In this document: piece by piece, positions 26,808 through 36,719 of the stretch
Layout: every line of letters begins with the position of its first letter
How positions within the stretch are numbered: the first letter of the stretch is position 1
Program-made: the position numbers and the translations under genes
Assembly: GCF_000425265.1 (NCBI RefSeq)
Contig: NZ_AUDC01000011.1
Location: 248,001-312,000, forward strand
Direction: 5' to 3'
Length of the DNA: 64,000 bases
Source: Maridesulfovibrio zosterae DSM 11974
Lineage (GTDB): Bacteria > Desulfobacterota > Desulfovibrionia > Desulfovibrionales > Desulfovibrionaceae
The notes under the pieces: generated by a model
The model's database searches: none
What the model was told of the DNA's origin: nothing
What the model saw: the letters and a program-made list of their open reading frames with translations, nothing else

Positions 26808-28379
26808 ATGGAAAAATTTAGAAATTTAGGTCTTTCAGATGTAGTTATTGATGCACTTGCTAAAAAAGGCTTCACCGCTCCTACCCCTATTCAGGAACAG
26901 ACAATTCCCCTGCTTCTTTCCGGTGAAAAAGACATTGTCGGTCAGGCTCAGACCGGTACTGGTAAAACAGCTGCATTCGGCCTTCCTATTATTGAAAATG
27001 TTCGTGAAGGAGCTGGTCACGTTCAGGCTATTATTTTAACACCTACCCGTGAACTTGCTATGCAGGTTGCTGACGAAATCACTTCTTTTCGCGGCAAACG
27101 CCGTATCTCAATCACCTGTGTATATGGTGGACAGGCAATGCTTCCTCAGCTCAAAGCGCTCAAACGCGGTGCTGATATCGTAGTTGGAACTCCTGGTCGT
27201 GTGCTGGACCATATTCGCAGAAGAACTCTTAATCTGTCCAAAATCAGCCACTTCGTTCTCGATGAAGCAGACGAAATGTGCAACATGGGCTTCCTTGATG
27301 ATGTTTCCGATATCATGGAAAACGCTGGCGAAGAACATCGCACATTGCTTTTCTCCGCGACCATGCCTCCTGAAGTTATGCGTATTGCCCGCAAATTCAT
27401 GGGCGACTATGACGTTATTTCTGTTAAACGTGAAAAGGATGAAACTCCTCTTACTGAACAGATTTTCCACGAAGTAAATGAACGTGACCGTTTTGAAGCG
27501 CTCTGCCGCGTTGTTGATGCACAGGAAGAATTTTACGGCCTTGTTTTCTGCCGTACCCGTGCAGATGCTGACCGTGTGGCTGGAGCTCTTGGCGAACGTG
27601 GATATCCTGCTGAACCTATTCACGGTGATCTTTCTCAGTCACGCCGTGAAGATATTCTCATGCGCTTTCGCAAGCGTAAATGCAAAATTCTGGTTGCTAC
27701 CGATGTTGCTGCCCGTGGTATCGACGTTCCAGACCTCAGCCACGTTGTTAACTTTGCACTTCCACAGGATCCGCAGAGTTACGTACACCGCATAGGTCGT
27801 ACCGGACGTGCAGGTAAAAGCGGTATAGCCGTTACTCTGATCACTCCGCGTGAATTCGGTAAACTGCGTTTTATATCTAAAGTTACCAAGGTTGTAGTTA
27901 ACAAAAAACCTCTGCCTACCATCGATGAAGTTATTGAAGTCAAAAAATCACGCATGGGTGCAGAGCTCAGCGAGATAGTAGATAACGGCAAACATCTTTC
28001 CTACCTTGACCTTGCTAATGAACTTCTTGAAGGAACAGATCCTGTTGAAGTCGTCGCCGCACTGCTTAAGCAGTCTCAGGGTGGAGTACTCGACAAACGC
28101 AGCTACCGCAAAATCGAAGAATGCGGCGGTCCCGGAGGAAGCTCAAACCGTACCCGCGTTCGCTTCACAGCGTATGTCGGTCGTTCACACGGCATGACTC
28201 CACGTAAGCTTGTTGATATGATCTGCCGCCGTTCAAGCATCAACCCTGTACGCATCCAGCACGTTAAGATTCAGGGTCGCCAGTCCACTTTCACAGTTCC
28301 TGCAGGTGATTCCGACAACGTAATGCGCTCAGTAAACAGAGCATCCAAAAGCGAAAGACCACTTCTTAAACGTGGCTAA
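26808..28379 (+). CDS. deaD: DEAD-box RNA helicase DeaD/CsdA type
   Basis: Unwinds structured RNA, typically in ribosome assembly and cold adaptation. The 523-residue protein has all helicase motifs: PTPIQEQ, AQTGTGKT, PTRELA, VLDEADEMCNMGF, LLFSATMP, ATDVAARGID and HRIGRTGRAG. A linker follows, then a C-terminal DbpA-like RNA-binding domain (about 445-520: TRVRFTAYVGRSHGMTPRKLVDMICRR). It has a long structured leader and ends in a strong terminator, so it is monocistronic. Codon use looks like that of a highly expressed gene. Confidence 0.94.
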   Translation: MEKFRNLGLSDVVIDALAKKGFTAPTPIQEQTIPLLLSGEKDIVGQAQTGTGKTAAFGLPIIENVREGAGHVQAIILTPTRELAMQVADEITSFRGKRRISITCVYGGQAMLPQLKALKRGADIVVGTPGRVLDHIRRRTLNLSKISHFVLDEADEMCNMGFLDDVSDIMENAGEEHRTLLFSATMPPEVMRIARKFMGDYDVISVKREKDETPLTEQIFHEVNERDRFEALCRVVDAQEEFYGLVFCRTRADADRVAGALGERGYPAEPIHGDLSQSRREDILMRFRKRKCKILVATDVAARGIDVPDLSHVVNFALPQDPQSYVHRIGRTGRAGKSGIAVTLITPREFGKLRFISKVTKVVVNKKPLPTIDEVIEVKKSRMGAELSEIVDNGKHLSYLDLANELLEGTDPVEVVAALLKQSQGGVLDKRSYRKIEECGGPGGSSNRTRVRFTAYVGRSHGMTPRKLVDMICRRSSINPVRIQHVKIQGRQSTFTVPAGDSDNVMRSVNRASKSERPLLKRG

Positions 28380-28403
28380 AACTTGCTGATTTTAAAAAGA
28401 TAG

Positions 28404-28430
28404 ATATGTTATCACTATTTGATAACATAT
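28404..28430 (+). other. Inverted repeat after deaD
   Basis: A perfect 11-bp inverted repeat (ATATGTTATCA and TGATAACATAT) around CTATT, with no T-run. It is either an mRNA-end hairpin or an operator-like site. Confidence 0.5.
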
Positions 28431-28448
28431 AGATTCATCACAAAAATT

Positions 28449-28488
28449 AAAAAGGTTGATCCTGATATATCAGGATCAACCTTTTTTT
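28449..28488 (+). terminator. Terminator of deaD (bidirectional)
   Basis: A near-perfect palindrome (AAAAAGGTTGATCCTGAT and its complement) is followed by T7. The opposite arm carries A5, so it could also serve the minus-strand cytochrome operon ending at 28572. Confidence 0.92.
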
Positions 28489-28571
28489 CATATCTATTCT
28501 TATACTTAGCTTGAATGTAACAGAGCATTGACAGCTCAATAAGAAGCCAGCCCAAAACTCAGGAAGAGCTG

Positions 28572-31040
28572 TTAATCTTCCAGCCCCATACCGGGATGAT
28601 GTGCTGGATAGCCCATATCTTCTTCATGACAAACAGTGCAGGTTCCGCCTGACCCTATAGGCTTTGCTTCTCCCATGTATTGCATAGCCCGCAGATTATC
28701 ACGCTCATCGGATGCAGGAAAGACTGCGTGAGGAGAGCTGTGACATGCTGCGCACATAACAGCGTCCATTTCATCTTTACGATTGCGGAACAAACCGGAG
28801 CGGTCTTTAGTCCACTTGTTAAAAGCAGAATCTGATTCCGGATCTGCAAATTCAACATGGCAGGTCAGACAATCCGGTTGCTGTGACCATGGCACACGAG
28901 CATTGATTTCACTTAATTCATATTCAGAAGGTATTATGAGAGCCATCAATTGCTTTGCAGCAGGCTTATCTTTTTCAGACTTCAGCAGTGCCAAAGCATG
29001 ATTCTCCATCACGCCATGGCAATTACTACACTCCATTCCGACATCCAGATGCACACCACGCAGGCTCTCCTTAGGGTGGCACATCATACAGGCATCATTT
29101 CCGCGTCCTGACAGATATACAGCATGAAAACCATGTAATGCAGTAGAAAGATCAAGCTGGATATCACCATCATGACAAGCCATACAATCAATAGCTTCGC
29201 CCTCTTTAATACGTTTGCTAAAATCAGTATTGTTATCCCGATCATGTATAGAAATTATATCTGCTGCAGTTTTTGCAGCAAGACCGCCCTGCTGCGGAAC
29301 ATCCCAATTGCCACCATGGCAATTGTTACATCCGGGACGGGTGGATACAGGAATGACAATTGTTGTCGCAGCAATCACATTGCCGGATGCATCAAGAGCT
29401 TTAACTTCTACCGGCGGCAGTGGCTGGTAGGCTTCTTTTGTATACGGGTCTATCTCCAGCGCAGGAGACTGAAAAAATCCATCCTCAGCTTTAAATTCAA
29501 AAGTTTTATCCAGTCCTTTTGGGCTGCAGACAATTTTGACGTCATCAGTAACTACCTCTGGCGGATCGCCACGCAGTAGAAGCTGCGCTCTTATTATACT
29601 GCCCTTTTCAGAAATAATCATAGTGCGATCTTTTTCTGCAATAAGATGCAATCCCTCCAGAGACCATGCCATAAGGACATATTCCTGACCGGAATCAAAA
29701 GGAGCAGGAGTAATTTCAGATTCAGCCACATCAGGCAGTTCAGGATTTTTTTCCGGACTGAGTCCATCGATATATTCAGCCAAAACCATACGTTCAGTAT
29801 AAGTCCCGATAAACTGGGGCATATATTTATTAATCTTACCCATACCGGATATAAAAGCATCAAGTCCGGCTGCTGTATACTTCGCAGTGCGAGGCACAAT
29901 ATCATTCATAGGTCCATCAATAGCGTGGCAAGGCGCACACTGCATCTGATAAAGCCATTCACCTGCTAACGCTCTATTATCCGCTGTAATTTCACGCAGA
30001 TTATCAGGAATCCATTTTGAATTCTCAAGAATAGATTTCCCGACAAGTTCTTTTGCCCGCTCCGCTGTGATATTTGTGGAATAGACTTCCCCCCAGACCA
30101 CATACGGTTTTCTGCCGGCTTCACGCATAAACTCAAACGATCCGTAAAAAATAAGCGAAACCATCAATAAAATCAGTGCTGAAGCAAAGTTTACTTTGCG
30201 TGGAGCACAGATTGCCATAAATAGTCCACCCAAAAGCACTATGGGTGCGCTGTACTGGAATATCTTCATGAAATGGGCAACACGGTGAGACTTATACATT
30301 ACCAGCATAGCCTGCTCAGGTGGCAGGGCCACCAGATACCAGTATCCTAGCGGCAGTACCAGCAACAGACCGACTAAAGTCCATAAACCGCAGAAACGGA
30401 CCATGAGACAGCGTATTTCTTCACCTTTCAAAAATGATGCTGTTACAAAGCCGAACAACCCCGCCAGCATTCCGCAAAGTGCAGTCCTGAAAAACAGTGA
30501 GGGCCAGAAAGTCGGATTAAAAATGCCATCCCAGAAACTTCTTGTTTCAACCCAATCTCCGGGAGTGAGCATGAAAGAAATAACGCCATTGATGGTGAAA
30601 AGTGAAAGCCACGCAAATAGAAAATAAAACCAACCGATCTTAAGGTGATCCTCCCGTTTCATCTTGTCCCAATAATAGTAATAGATGAGCAGGGCCACAA
30701 TTTCGCCGACAAACCAAACCCACTCTGTTGCCCAGGCAAAAAGGAATTCTCGCACCAGAACAAGTGCTCCCTCTGGACTCAAAAGAGCCATGGTAAACCA
30801 GAGAGCGACTCCTGTTACGCCTCCGAAAACCATAGTCAGAAGCATAAAAAATCTGGAATGTTTTTTTACATAATCAAGAAGCTCATTTGAACCGGTCCGA
30901 TAAGCCATTTTTTCAGCAACAACTAGAAACAGCCCTCCTCCCACAGCAAACTGAGCCACAAAAACATGAATTGTTGCAACAAGCGCAATCCAGAAACCAC
31001 CGCCAAAGGTTGTCAGGTGCCAGATTGGATATTCCATCAT
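28572..31040 (-). CDS. Cytochrome bd-like membrane subunit fused to an octahaem c-type domain
   Basis: The 822-residue protein has an N-terminal CydA-like membrane part (about 1-315, eight or nine helices; FVAQFAVGGGLFLVVAEK with a preceding His, as in CydA). A large periplasmic part follows with eight CxxCH motifs: CAPCH, CNNCH, CMACH, CMMCH, CSNCH, CLTCH, CAACH and CTVCH. The canonical CydA Q-loop is not evident, so oxygen reduction is uncertain. It may oxidise or reduce menaquinol and pass electrons to periplasmic cytochromes. Its start overlaps the stop of the partner membrane gene by one base (TAATG). Confidence 0.8.
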   Translation of the reverse strand: MMEYPIWHLTTFGGGFWIALVATIHVFVAQFAVGGGLFLVVAEKMAYRTGSNELLDYVKKHSRFFMLLTMVFGGVTGVALWFTMALLSPEGALVLVREFLFAWATEWVWFVGEIVALLIYYYYWDKMKREDHLKIGWFYFLFAWLSLFTINGVISFMLTPGDWVETRSFWDGIFNPTFWPSLFFRTALCGMLAGLFGFVTASFLKGEEIRCLMVRFCGLWTLVGLLLVLPLGYWYLVALPPEQAMLVMYKSHRVAHFMKIFQYSAPIVLLGGLFMAICAPRKVNFASALILLMVSLIFYGSFEFMREAGRKPYVVWGEVYSTNITAERAKELVGKSILENSKWIPDNLREITADNRALAGEWLYQMQCAPCHAIDGPMNDIVPRTAKYTAAGLDAFISGMGKINKYMPQFIGTYTERMVLAEYIDGLSPEKNPELPDVAESEITPAPFDSGQEYVLMAWSLEGLHLIAEKDRTMIISEKGSIIRAQLLLRGDPPEVVTDDVKIVCSPKGLDKTFEFKAEDGFFQSPALEIDPYTKEAYQPLPPVEVKALDASGNVIAATTIVIPVSTRPGCNNCHGGNWDVPQQGGLAAKTAADIISIHDRDNNTDFSKRIKEGEAIDCMACHDGDIQLDLSTALHGFHAVYLSGRGNDACMMCHPKESLRGVHLDVGMECSNCHGVMENHALALLKSEKDKPAAKQLMALIIPSEYELSEINARVPWSQQPDCLTCHVEFADPESDSAFNKWTKDRSGLFRNRKDEMDAVMCAACHSSPHAVFPASDERDNLRAMQYMGEAKPIGSGGTCTVCHEEDMGYPAHHPGMGLED

Positions 31041-32080
31041 TAACTCCTTTCAGCCTTAAGCATGAGTTTTAACATATAAGCAATGCCCAATCCGCCGAGA
31101 ATAATAGACACTATAAACAAAACCAGTGGCTGCAACTGCTCTGAAACAGGAGCAGTATTCAATGTAAAGTATGGGGCAAGGTATTCCTGGCGTACAAGAT
31201 GCCGCATGGTTGCCATGACAGGAACAATTAAAACTGTTGCAGCGGTCGCGAGAACAACATTTTTAGTAAATCCGGCATGAAGCATTCCAAATGTTAAGAC
31301 AAATCCTGCGACGAGCAATATCGTCGCAAGCATATTTTGACCCATAAAAATAAGCATTACATCACGGGGAAGTGCCATGAAAAACCAGATACCCATTAGA
31401 ATATTCACCAGCGTTGAGCGGGAAAACCATTTCATTCCACTATCAATAAAATCCTGATCTCCTCTGCTTCTACCGATCAGAGCCACAAAAAGTCCCCCCA
31501 CAGCAAGTGCAGAAACTACAAAATGAAAAAATCGAGGGATGAGGACAGGGTCCCCCAAGTTAAGTATAAAACCGGCCTGATCTGAAAAATATTCAGGCCA
31601 GACATCAGGGCGCAACATAAGAGTCATTTTATTGGAAAGCATAAAACCGATATATGAGATCATACATAGTACAGCCAGCATCAAAAATTTACGTGCAGAG
31701 CTACTTAGTTTATTATAACGGTAGTTGTGGAAGTATAACCCGTAATATCCTGTAATTAAAACGCCTATCACAGCCAGCCAGAAAACAGCCATAAGAATTG
31801 AAGAAACATAGCTGAACTGACCATAGACTGCCTGTAGAAAAAGAAGCGGCGGAACTCCGGCATTAATTGCCAGAGCCAGCACAGTAGGAAGTTTTTTTGA
31901 GACACTGCGCGATATTTCAGTCCCACCCGATATAGAATGAAAAAACACAATTGCTGTCCCGCCAAAGACTGCATTCATGAGCAGCAGATGTACGGAAAAG
32001 GTGATAATTGAAAGCACAATCAGCCAGATAGGCTGCACTGAAATACCGATAGCTTCCGGTATCAAAGATGACGGGTCCAT
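31040..32080 (-). CDS. Membrane partner subunit of the bd-like/octahaem cytochrome complex
   Basis: The 346-residue membrane protein has about nine helices. Its opening IWLIVLSIITFSVHLLLMNAVFGGTAIVFF parallels the His-containing first helix of the partner, suggesting the two are distant paralogues of a CydA-like fold. A second His appears in RFFHFVVSALAVGGLFV. It has no CxxCH. It is transcribed first, and its TAA stop shares one base with the ATG of the octahaem gene, so the pair is translationally coupled. I take it as the second half of a quinone-linked membrane module. The name is by context; there is no close named family I can cite. Confidence 0.65.
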   Translation of the reverse strand: MDPSSLIPEAIGISVQPIWLIVLSIITFSVHLLLMNAVFGGTAIVFFHSISGGTEISRSVSKKLPTVLALAINAGVPPLLFLQAVYGQFSYVSSILMAVFWLAVIGVLITGYYGLYFHNYRYNKLSSSARKFLMLAVLCMISYIGFMLSNKMTLMLRPDVWPEYFSDQAGFILNLGDPVLIPRFFHFVVSALAVGGLFVALIGRSRGDQDFIDSGMKWFSRSTLVNILMGIWFFMALPRDVMLIFMGQNMLATILLVAGFVLTFGMLHAGFTKNVVLATAATVLIVPVMATMRHLVRQEYLAPYFTLNTAPVSEQLQPLVLFIVSIILGGLGIAYMLKLMLKAERS

Positions 32081-32306
32081 ATATTTCCCCCTGAATTTAC
32101 GCCGTTTTATTTTATATAACAGGAGAATATCCTATTCACAATTAGAAACAAATTATCCACACATCGACACTTTTTTTTCATAAATTACAAGCTTCAGCCA
32201 ACTATTTTCTCACCCTTGAGTTACAAAAGAGTTAATTTATATACAATTTAATTAAAAAAGTTCTTGCCAAACATTCATGAAACACATAAACACCTCTCTA
32301 CCGAGT

Positions 32307-32393
32307 GCCGAAGTGGTGGAATTGGTAGACACGCTAGGTTCAGGGTCTAGTGGGGGTTCCCCCGTGGAAGTTCGAGTCTTCTCTTCGGCACCA
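32307..32393 (+). tRNA. tRNA-Leu (CAG)
   Basis: An 87-nt class II tRNA with encoded CCA. The acceptor stem is GCCGAAG/CTTCGGC, the anticodon loop is TTCAGGG (CAG), the variable arm is TGGGGGTTCCCCCG and the T-loop is TTCGAGT. Confidence 0.95.
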
Positions 32394-32406
32394 CTCGATA
32401 ATAAGA

Positions 32407-32440
32407 AAGCCGCAACAATTGTTGCGGCTTTTTTGTTTTT
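32407..32440 (+). terminator. Terminator of tRNA-Leu
   Basis: The perfect palindrome AAGCCGCAACAA/TTGTTGCGGCTT (32407-32430) is followed by TTTTGTTTTTT. Confidence 0.9.
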
Positions 32441-32622
32441 TATAACAAATTGAATTTTATATAAAAACAGCTTAGATGTAGAAGTTTCCAGCTTATTTAG
32501 AACACGACCACACGCTGTTATTAATATTTTTAAACATTATAATTGAAGAAAAATTTAAGAATACATAAAAGCTTCTTCACACAACGCATTTATGCGTCAC
32601 TTAACACGCTTAAATATATTGC

Positions 32623-32699
<77 letters not shown>

Positions 32700-32709
32700 C
32701 TTTTCAGAT

Positions 32710-32747
32710 AAGGATATCAATCTATTAGATTGGTATCCTTTTCTTTT
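32710..32747 (+). terminator. Terminator of tRNA-Asp
   Basis: A 14-bp stem with one wobble pair (32710-32723 with 32727-32740) is followed by TTCTTTT. The gap from here to 33040 is AT-rich and shows no gene. Confidence 0.88.
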
Positions 32748-33040
32748 GGGAGATTGAACTCAAAAACAAATTCCCTCATAACTTGCTGATCCCATTGCGC
32801 CCTTAATAATTCTCAGCAATGAGAGCTGTCTCCTCTTTTCTCCCACAAATTTAATTCCCTCACAGCTTCTCAAACCGATAGAAATGAAATAGCTATAAAT
32901 TGACATCTACTAACTCATTATTTATACCTCCCCAAAAGATATTATTAATAATATCAGATAAAAACCAAAATACTAATTTTAAATTATAGTGAAATAAAAG
33001 AATTGGTAACTTGCTGCTTCTTTTCCACTTAGGTAACACT

Positions 33041-33931
33041 ATGCATACATTTACAATCTCGCGACGCTATACTCTAATCTTATTGCTCATACTCATTTTC
33101 CCAGTCCTTAGTCATGCAAATACTGAAGACGTAATCTCGATAAAAGCTCCAAAATCTGTAGGGGTAGGACAACCTTTTTTGATCAAAATATCTTCACCGG
33201 AAAAATTGAATAATTTAAAAATATTCTGGAATAACAAAACAATCACTCCTTCTATTTCCACAAAAAAGGCCATGTCCTGTGCCCTTGTCATACTAGGAAC
33301 GAACTTGCGAACCACCCCAGCGGGCCTCCCTCTTGTGGTTCAAGCAGATAGTCATGGCAAAATACATCGTTTACACAAAACAATTCAGGTTGTTCACCAC
33401 GAATACCAGCAGGAATCTCTGACTGTTGCACCAAAAATGATTACCCCTCCCCCAAATATTCTGAAACGCACTAAAGCCGAGCGTGAATTAGCACTCAAAA
33501 AAATCAGAACATTTTCTCCTAACCGTTTATGGCAATTACCTTTCTCCTTACCAGTAAAAGGTAAAATGCTTAGCCGGTTTGGATTGCACAGAATATTTAA
33601 CGGTAAATCAAAAAGACGCCACAAAGGCTTGGATTTTAGGGCATATCTCGGAACACCTATCAAATCCATAGCCGCAGGTAAGGTCTCTTTGGTCGGGAAC
33701 TTCTATTATGCGGGGAATTGTGTGCATATTGATCACGGAAACGGTGTTACTTCAGCTTATGTGCACATGTCTAAGGTCTTCGTCAAAGAGGGTGATACGG
33801 TAAGAAAAGGAGATAAAATTGGACTTTCCGGTGCTACAGGCAGAGCTACCGGAGCACATCTGCATTTAAGTGTTTTCGTGCAAGGAATTTCTGTAGACCC
33901 TGAACCGCTCTTCAAAATGAGCGAGCCATAA
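33041..33931 (+). CDS. M23 family (LytM-type) peptidoglycan endopeptidase
   Basis: From ATG 33041 the protein has 296 residues, with a signal peptide or anchor (LILLLILIFPVLSHANT, cleavage near residue 26). The N-terminal half resembles a bacterial Ig-like domain. The C-terminal about 120 residues are the M23 domain, with zinc ligands in HKGLDFRA (His and Asp) and in the HxH of GAHLHLSV, plus the catalytic His of SAYVHMSK. It should cut peptide cross-links in the cell wall in the periplasm. It is monocistronic. A TTG start at 33011 lacks an RBS and would precede the signal peptide, so I reject it. Confidence 0.88.
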   Translation: MHTFTISRRYTLILLLILIFPVLSHANTEDVISIKAPKSVGVGQPFLIKISSPEKLNNLKIFWNNKTITPSISTKKAMSCALVILGTNLRTTPAGLPLVVQADSHGKIHRLHKTIQVVHHEYQQESLTVAPKMITPPPNILKRTKAERELALKKIRTFSPNRLWQLPFSLPVKGKMLSRFGLHRIFNGKSKRRHKGLDFRAYLGTPIKSIAAGKVSLVGNFYYAGNCVHIDHGNGVTSAYVHMSKVFVKEGDTVRKGDKIGLSGATGRATGAHLHLSVFVQGISVDPEPLFKMSEP

Positions 33932-34083
33932 TCAAATCACAGGGTGATGTTCCATCACAAATGATTTCTTTAGCTGCGTCTATAGTGAATATTCAAGAAA
34001 TTATAACCAATGTAACATTTATTCACTTTCTCAAACGCATACACTCTCCTTAACATCAAGCCAAGTTAGATTCGTAACCAATT

Positions 34084-34113
34084 AAAAAAGCCAGCCTCAA
34101 ACGAGACTGGCTA
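34084..34113 (-). terminator. Terminator downstream of the MFS gene
   Basis: On the minus strand AGCCAG-T-CTC pairs with GAG-G-CTGGCT around GTTT, followed by T6. Confidence 0.85.
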
Positions 34114-34205
34114 CAAACATGACAGAGCTAAAAGCCCATGCGAGAGGAAGATGACCTCTAACTATCTTGCATTTATGCAAAAAGAAGCCAAAACCAATTC
34201 TCCCA

Positions 34206-35408
34206 CTAGCAATCTATAGAATATTTAGCACAATACTCCCTACTAAAAACGATATGGCAAGCAAACATTAAAAATCCAAGCACTGAGACAGCACACGCAA
34301 GGGAGGTGCTGTTTGATTCAAGAAAAGCTGCATAGCCATAGCTTATCAACGAACCGGAACAAAAAAGAAGAAATCCGTACATGGAACTCGCTATACCTGC
34401 GAGATCAGGAAAAGGCCCCAGGCTTGCTGAAAGCGCATTCGCAAAGACTAGGCCTAGCGAAAGATAAATACTGAACAGTACGCAGATAAGAGTATATGCC
34501 GACCCAAACCCGAAAAACTCAATAACCAAATCAATCAAGCAAGTTACAAAAATAATTATGGTACCAACCCCAATAATATGTACAGAACGTAAATAGATTA
34601 ACAACCTGGTATTAAGAAAAGAACCTACAAGATACCCAAACGCAACTATAAGCATTGTAAAGCCGTATGCGACTGTTGAAAAATGATACTGATGCTGAAA
34701 AACTATAGGGCCAGCAACATTTACAATGCTGAAAATGCCAAAAAGAAATGACAACAACACCATATTATTTCTGAATTCAGCCTTTGTGAACAAGCTGGCA
34801 TAACTTTGCATAATTTCGTTGACTGACAGCGTTGAAGTTTTATGCATATTTGTTTCCCCTATCCCCATAATCAACCAACAGGTAAGGCCAATTCCAAGTA
34901 CACCAAGCAGCAAAAAGGAATAGGACCAACCAAAATGTATCTGAATTGTCCCCCCAAGCGTTGGAGCCAAAATGGGAACAAGGGCCCACCCCATCGACAT
35001 GTAAGAAGATGCAACAGGCAATTCGTCTGCTTCAAATACATCTCGCAGAATAGCTCTGGCACAAACACTTGCAGCACCAACCGAGATTCCCTGTACAAAC
35101 CGCAAGAAAAGAACCCAGTATATGGACGGTGCCCACATCATAGCCACACTTGCCACAGAAAAGAATGGGAGCCCGACCAGTAAAACAGGAAGCCTTCCGA
35201 AACGATCAGTAAAAGGACCATAAAAAATTTGTGAAGCTCCGAATCCCAATAAGTAGATTGACATGGTCATCTGCACTTGCTCAACAGGAGCCGCAAACAA
35301 ACTGATCATTCGTGGAATTGACGGCAGATAGATATCTATAGACATTTGACAGATTGCGACAAGACATAGCAAAAATGCCAGTACACAACCTTTTTCTTTT
35401 TCCTTCAT
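34206..35408 (-). CDS. Bcr/CflA-family multidrug efflux MFS transporter
   Basis: The 400-residue protein has twelve predicted helices. It has the Bcr/CflA start (ISIDIYLPSIPRMISLF-like segment), the GPFTDRFGRLPVLLVG motif between helices 2 and 3 and RFVQGISVGAASV in helix 4. It should export drugs or small metabolites by proton antiport. It lies 140 bp downstream of an AraC-type gene on the same strand, probably its regulator. RBS AGGAGAATCAAATG is good. Confidence 0.88.
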   Translation of the reverse strand: MKEKEKGCVLAFLLCLVAICQMSIDIYLPSIPRMISLFAAPVEQVQMTMSIYLLGFGASQIFYGPFTDRFGRLPVLLVGLPFFSVASVAMMWAPSIYWVLFLRFVQGISVGAASVCARAILRDVFEADELPVASSYMSMGWALVPILAPTLGGTIQIHFGWSYSFLLLGVLGIGLTCWLIMGIGETNMHKTSTLSVNEIMQSYASLFTKAEFRNNMVLLSFLFGIFSIVNVAGPIVFQHQYHFSTVAYGFTMLIVAFGYLVGSFLNTRLLIYLRSVHIIGVGTIIIFVTCLIDLVIEFFGFGSAYTLICVLFSIYLSLGLVFANALSASLGPFPDLAGIASSMYGFLLFCSGSLISYGYAAFLESNSTSLACAVSVLGFLMFACHIVFSREYCAKYSIDC

Positions 35409-35548
35409 TTGATTCTCCTAGGCTAAAAACTAAGGCCCACCGAAGTCTTAGAACTCTTTCGGACCATGAGGAGAGCAAACTAGTGGAAAATCTTATGTCG
35501 TGTCGAACGGATAAAGGAAAAAGAATACGCCAAACCGGACAGGACTAT

Positions 35549-36325
35549 TTAACTCTGCAAAAACTCGCGCGGAGCCTTGCCAATTAAACGGCGAAACATA
35601 GCGGAAAACGCACTTGGAGTTTCATATCCAACAGCCAAGGAAGCTTCAAGGACAGACATTCCGGAAAGCAACATCGGCAGTGCTGCCAGAATACGGGACT
35701 GCTGTCGCCATTCGCTAAATGATATGCCGGTTTCCAGTCGAAAAAGTCTTGAGAGAGTTCTATTTGAAACTCCAATTTCACTTCCCCATTCTTCAAGCGT
35801 ACGGCAATCATCAGGATATGTTTTAAGATGCTGACACACATGAAGAAGCCGCTCATCCATAGGCCAGCTTAAGCTGAACAGATCAGGTTCAGACCAATCT
35901 ATCTCTTCATTAATCAGATTCATTATGAGTCCGTCACGCCCTTCTTTATCATAATCTATGGCAATTAGAGCAGACCTGACCAGAAGCTCACGTAAAAGAG
36001 GAGAAATGCGGACAGCCTGTGGTGAATTTGGAGAATCATCTCGACATGCAGCTGGATCAATAAAAATTGTTCGCAACGCGACTCGTCCGTGAGTGCGCAT
36101 GGAATGAGGTTCATAAGAAGGCAACCAAAGTGCACGTTGAGGAGGGATAAACCAGCATCTTTGCCGAGCATATGTTTCCATAATACCTTGCTCTGCAAAA
36201 AGAAGCTGCGCCCGATAATGGCTGTGTTCAGCGATTACATGTCCGCTTGGAAATTCATTCGCCATTGCCGAAAACGGGTTAGAAACATGCTGGTAGTCGT
36301 CGCGATTAACGCTTTTTTTAGGCAA
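35549..36325 (-). CDS. AraC-family transcriptional regulator
   Basis: The 258-residue protein has an N-terminal cupin-like sensor (HVIAEHSHYRAQLLFAEQG, typical of the AraC_binding cupin). The C-terminal two-HTH domain runs from about 160 to 258 (TLEEWGSEIGVSNRTLSRLFRLETG, then EASLAVGYETPSAFSAMFRRLIGKAPREF). It probably controls the MFS exporter directly downstream. The ATG has a weak GA-rich RBS. Confidence 0.88.
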   Translation of the reverse strand: MPKKSVNRDDYQHVSNPFSAMANEFPSGHVIAEHSHYRAQLLFAEQGIMETYARQRCWFIPPQRALWLPSYEPHSMRTHGRVALRTIFIDPAACRDDSPNSPQAVRISPLLRELLVRSALIAIDYDKEGRDGLIMNLINEEIDWSEPDLFSLSWPMDERLLHVCQHLKTYPDDCRTLEEWGSEIGVSNRTLSRLFRLETGISFSEWRQQSRILAALPMLLSGMSVLEASLAVGYETPSAFSAMFRRLIGKAPREFLQS

Positions 36326-36719
36326 AGAAGAATCTCCGAAAGATTAACTGAGAAAATTATTTAAGTTGATCTATGAAAGTTGCAGGTAATCTAAAAACCA
36401 TACAACTTCAACGTCCTCAACAATTCTGACGTTCACCCAAGTCTGAAATTTTCCGACACCCCAAATACCCCCTGCCCAATAACCTCAGTTCTACAGGGTT
36501 GACGAATATTTAAATAGTCTTAATACTCACTCTAAAGACTAGATCAAAAAATGGGATTATTGGCGATCACGAGCCATACACATACAAAATATACAGAACC
36601 CATTACAATATTAAAAATTAAATTAATTACAAAAATATAATATATTCAGTCGATACAGACCGGATATAGTTATTACACATACACTATATTTTCATAAAAG
36701 TACGTTAAGAGGTGATCAT
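36326..36719 (+). other. 394-bp gene-free gap
   Basis: An AT-rich divergent promoter region between the AraC gene (minus) and the small secreted protein (plus). Near the plus-strand gene it holds an inverted repeat TATAGT-N12-ACTATA (about 36667-36690), which may be an operator. No coding or RNA gene is supported. Confidence 0.5.

Noticed and set aside
28572-31040. Ordinary cytochrome bd oxidase subunit CydA
   Set aside because: Eight c-type haem motifs and no CydB gene; only the membrane half resembles CydA.
32700-33040. Possible small ORF or RNA after tRNA-Asp
   Set aside because: Only AT-rich sequence with a terminator near the tRNA; no ORF with RBS.
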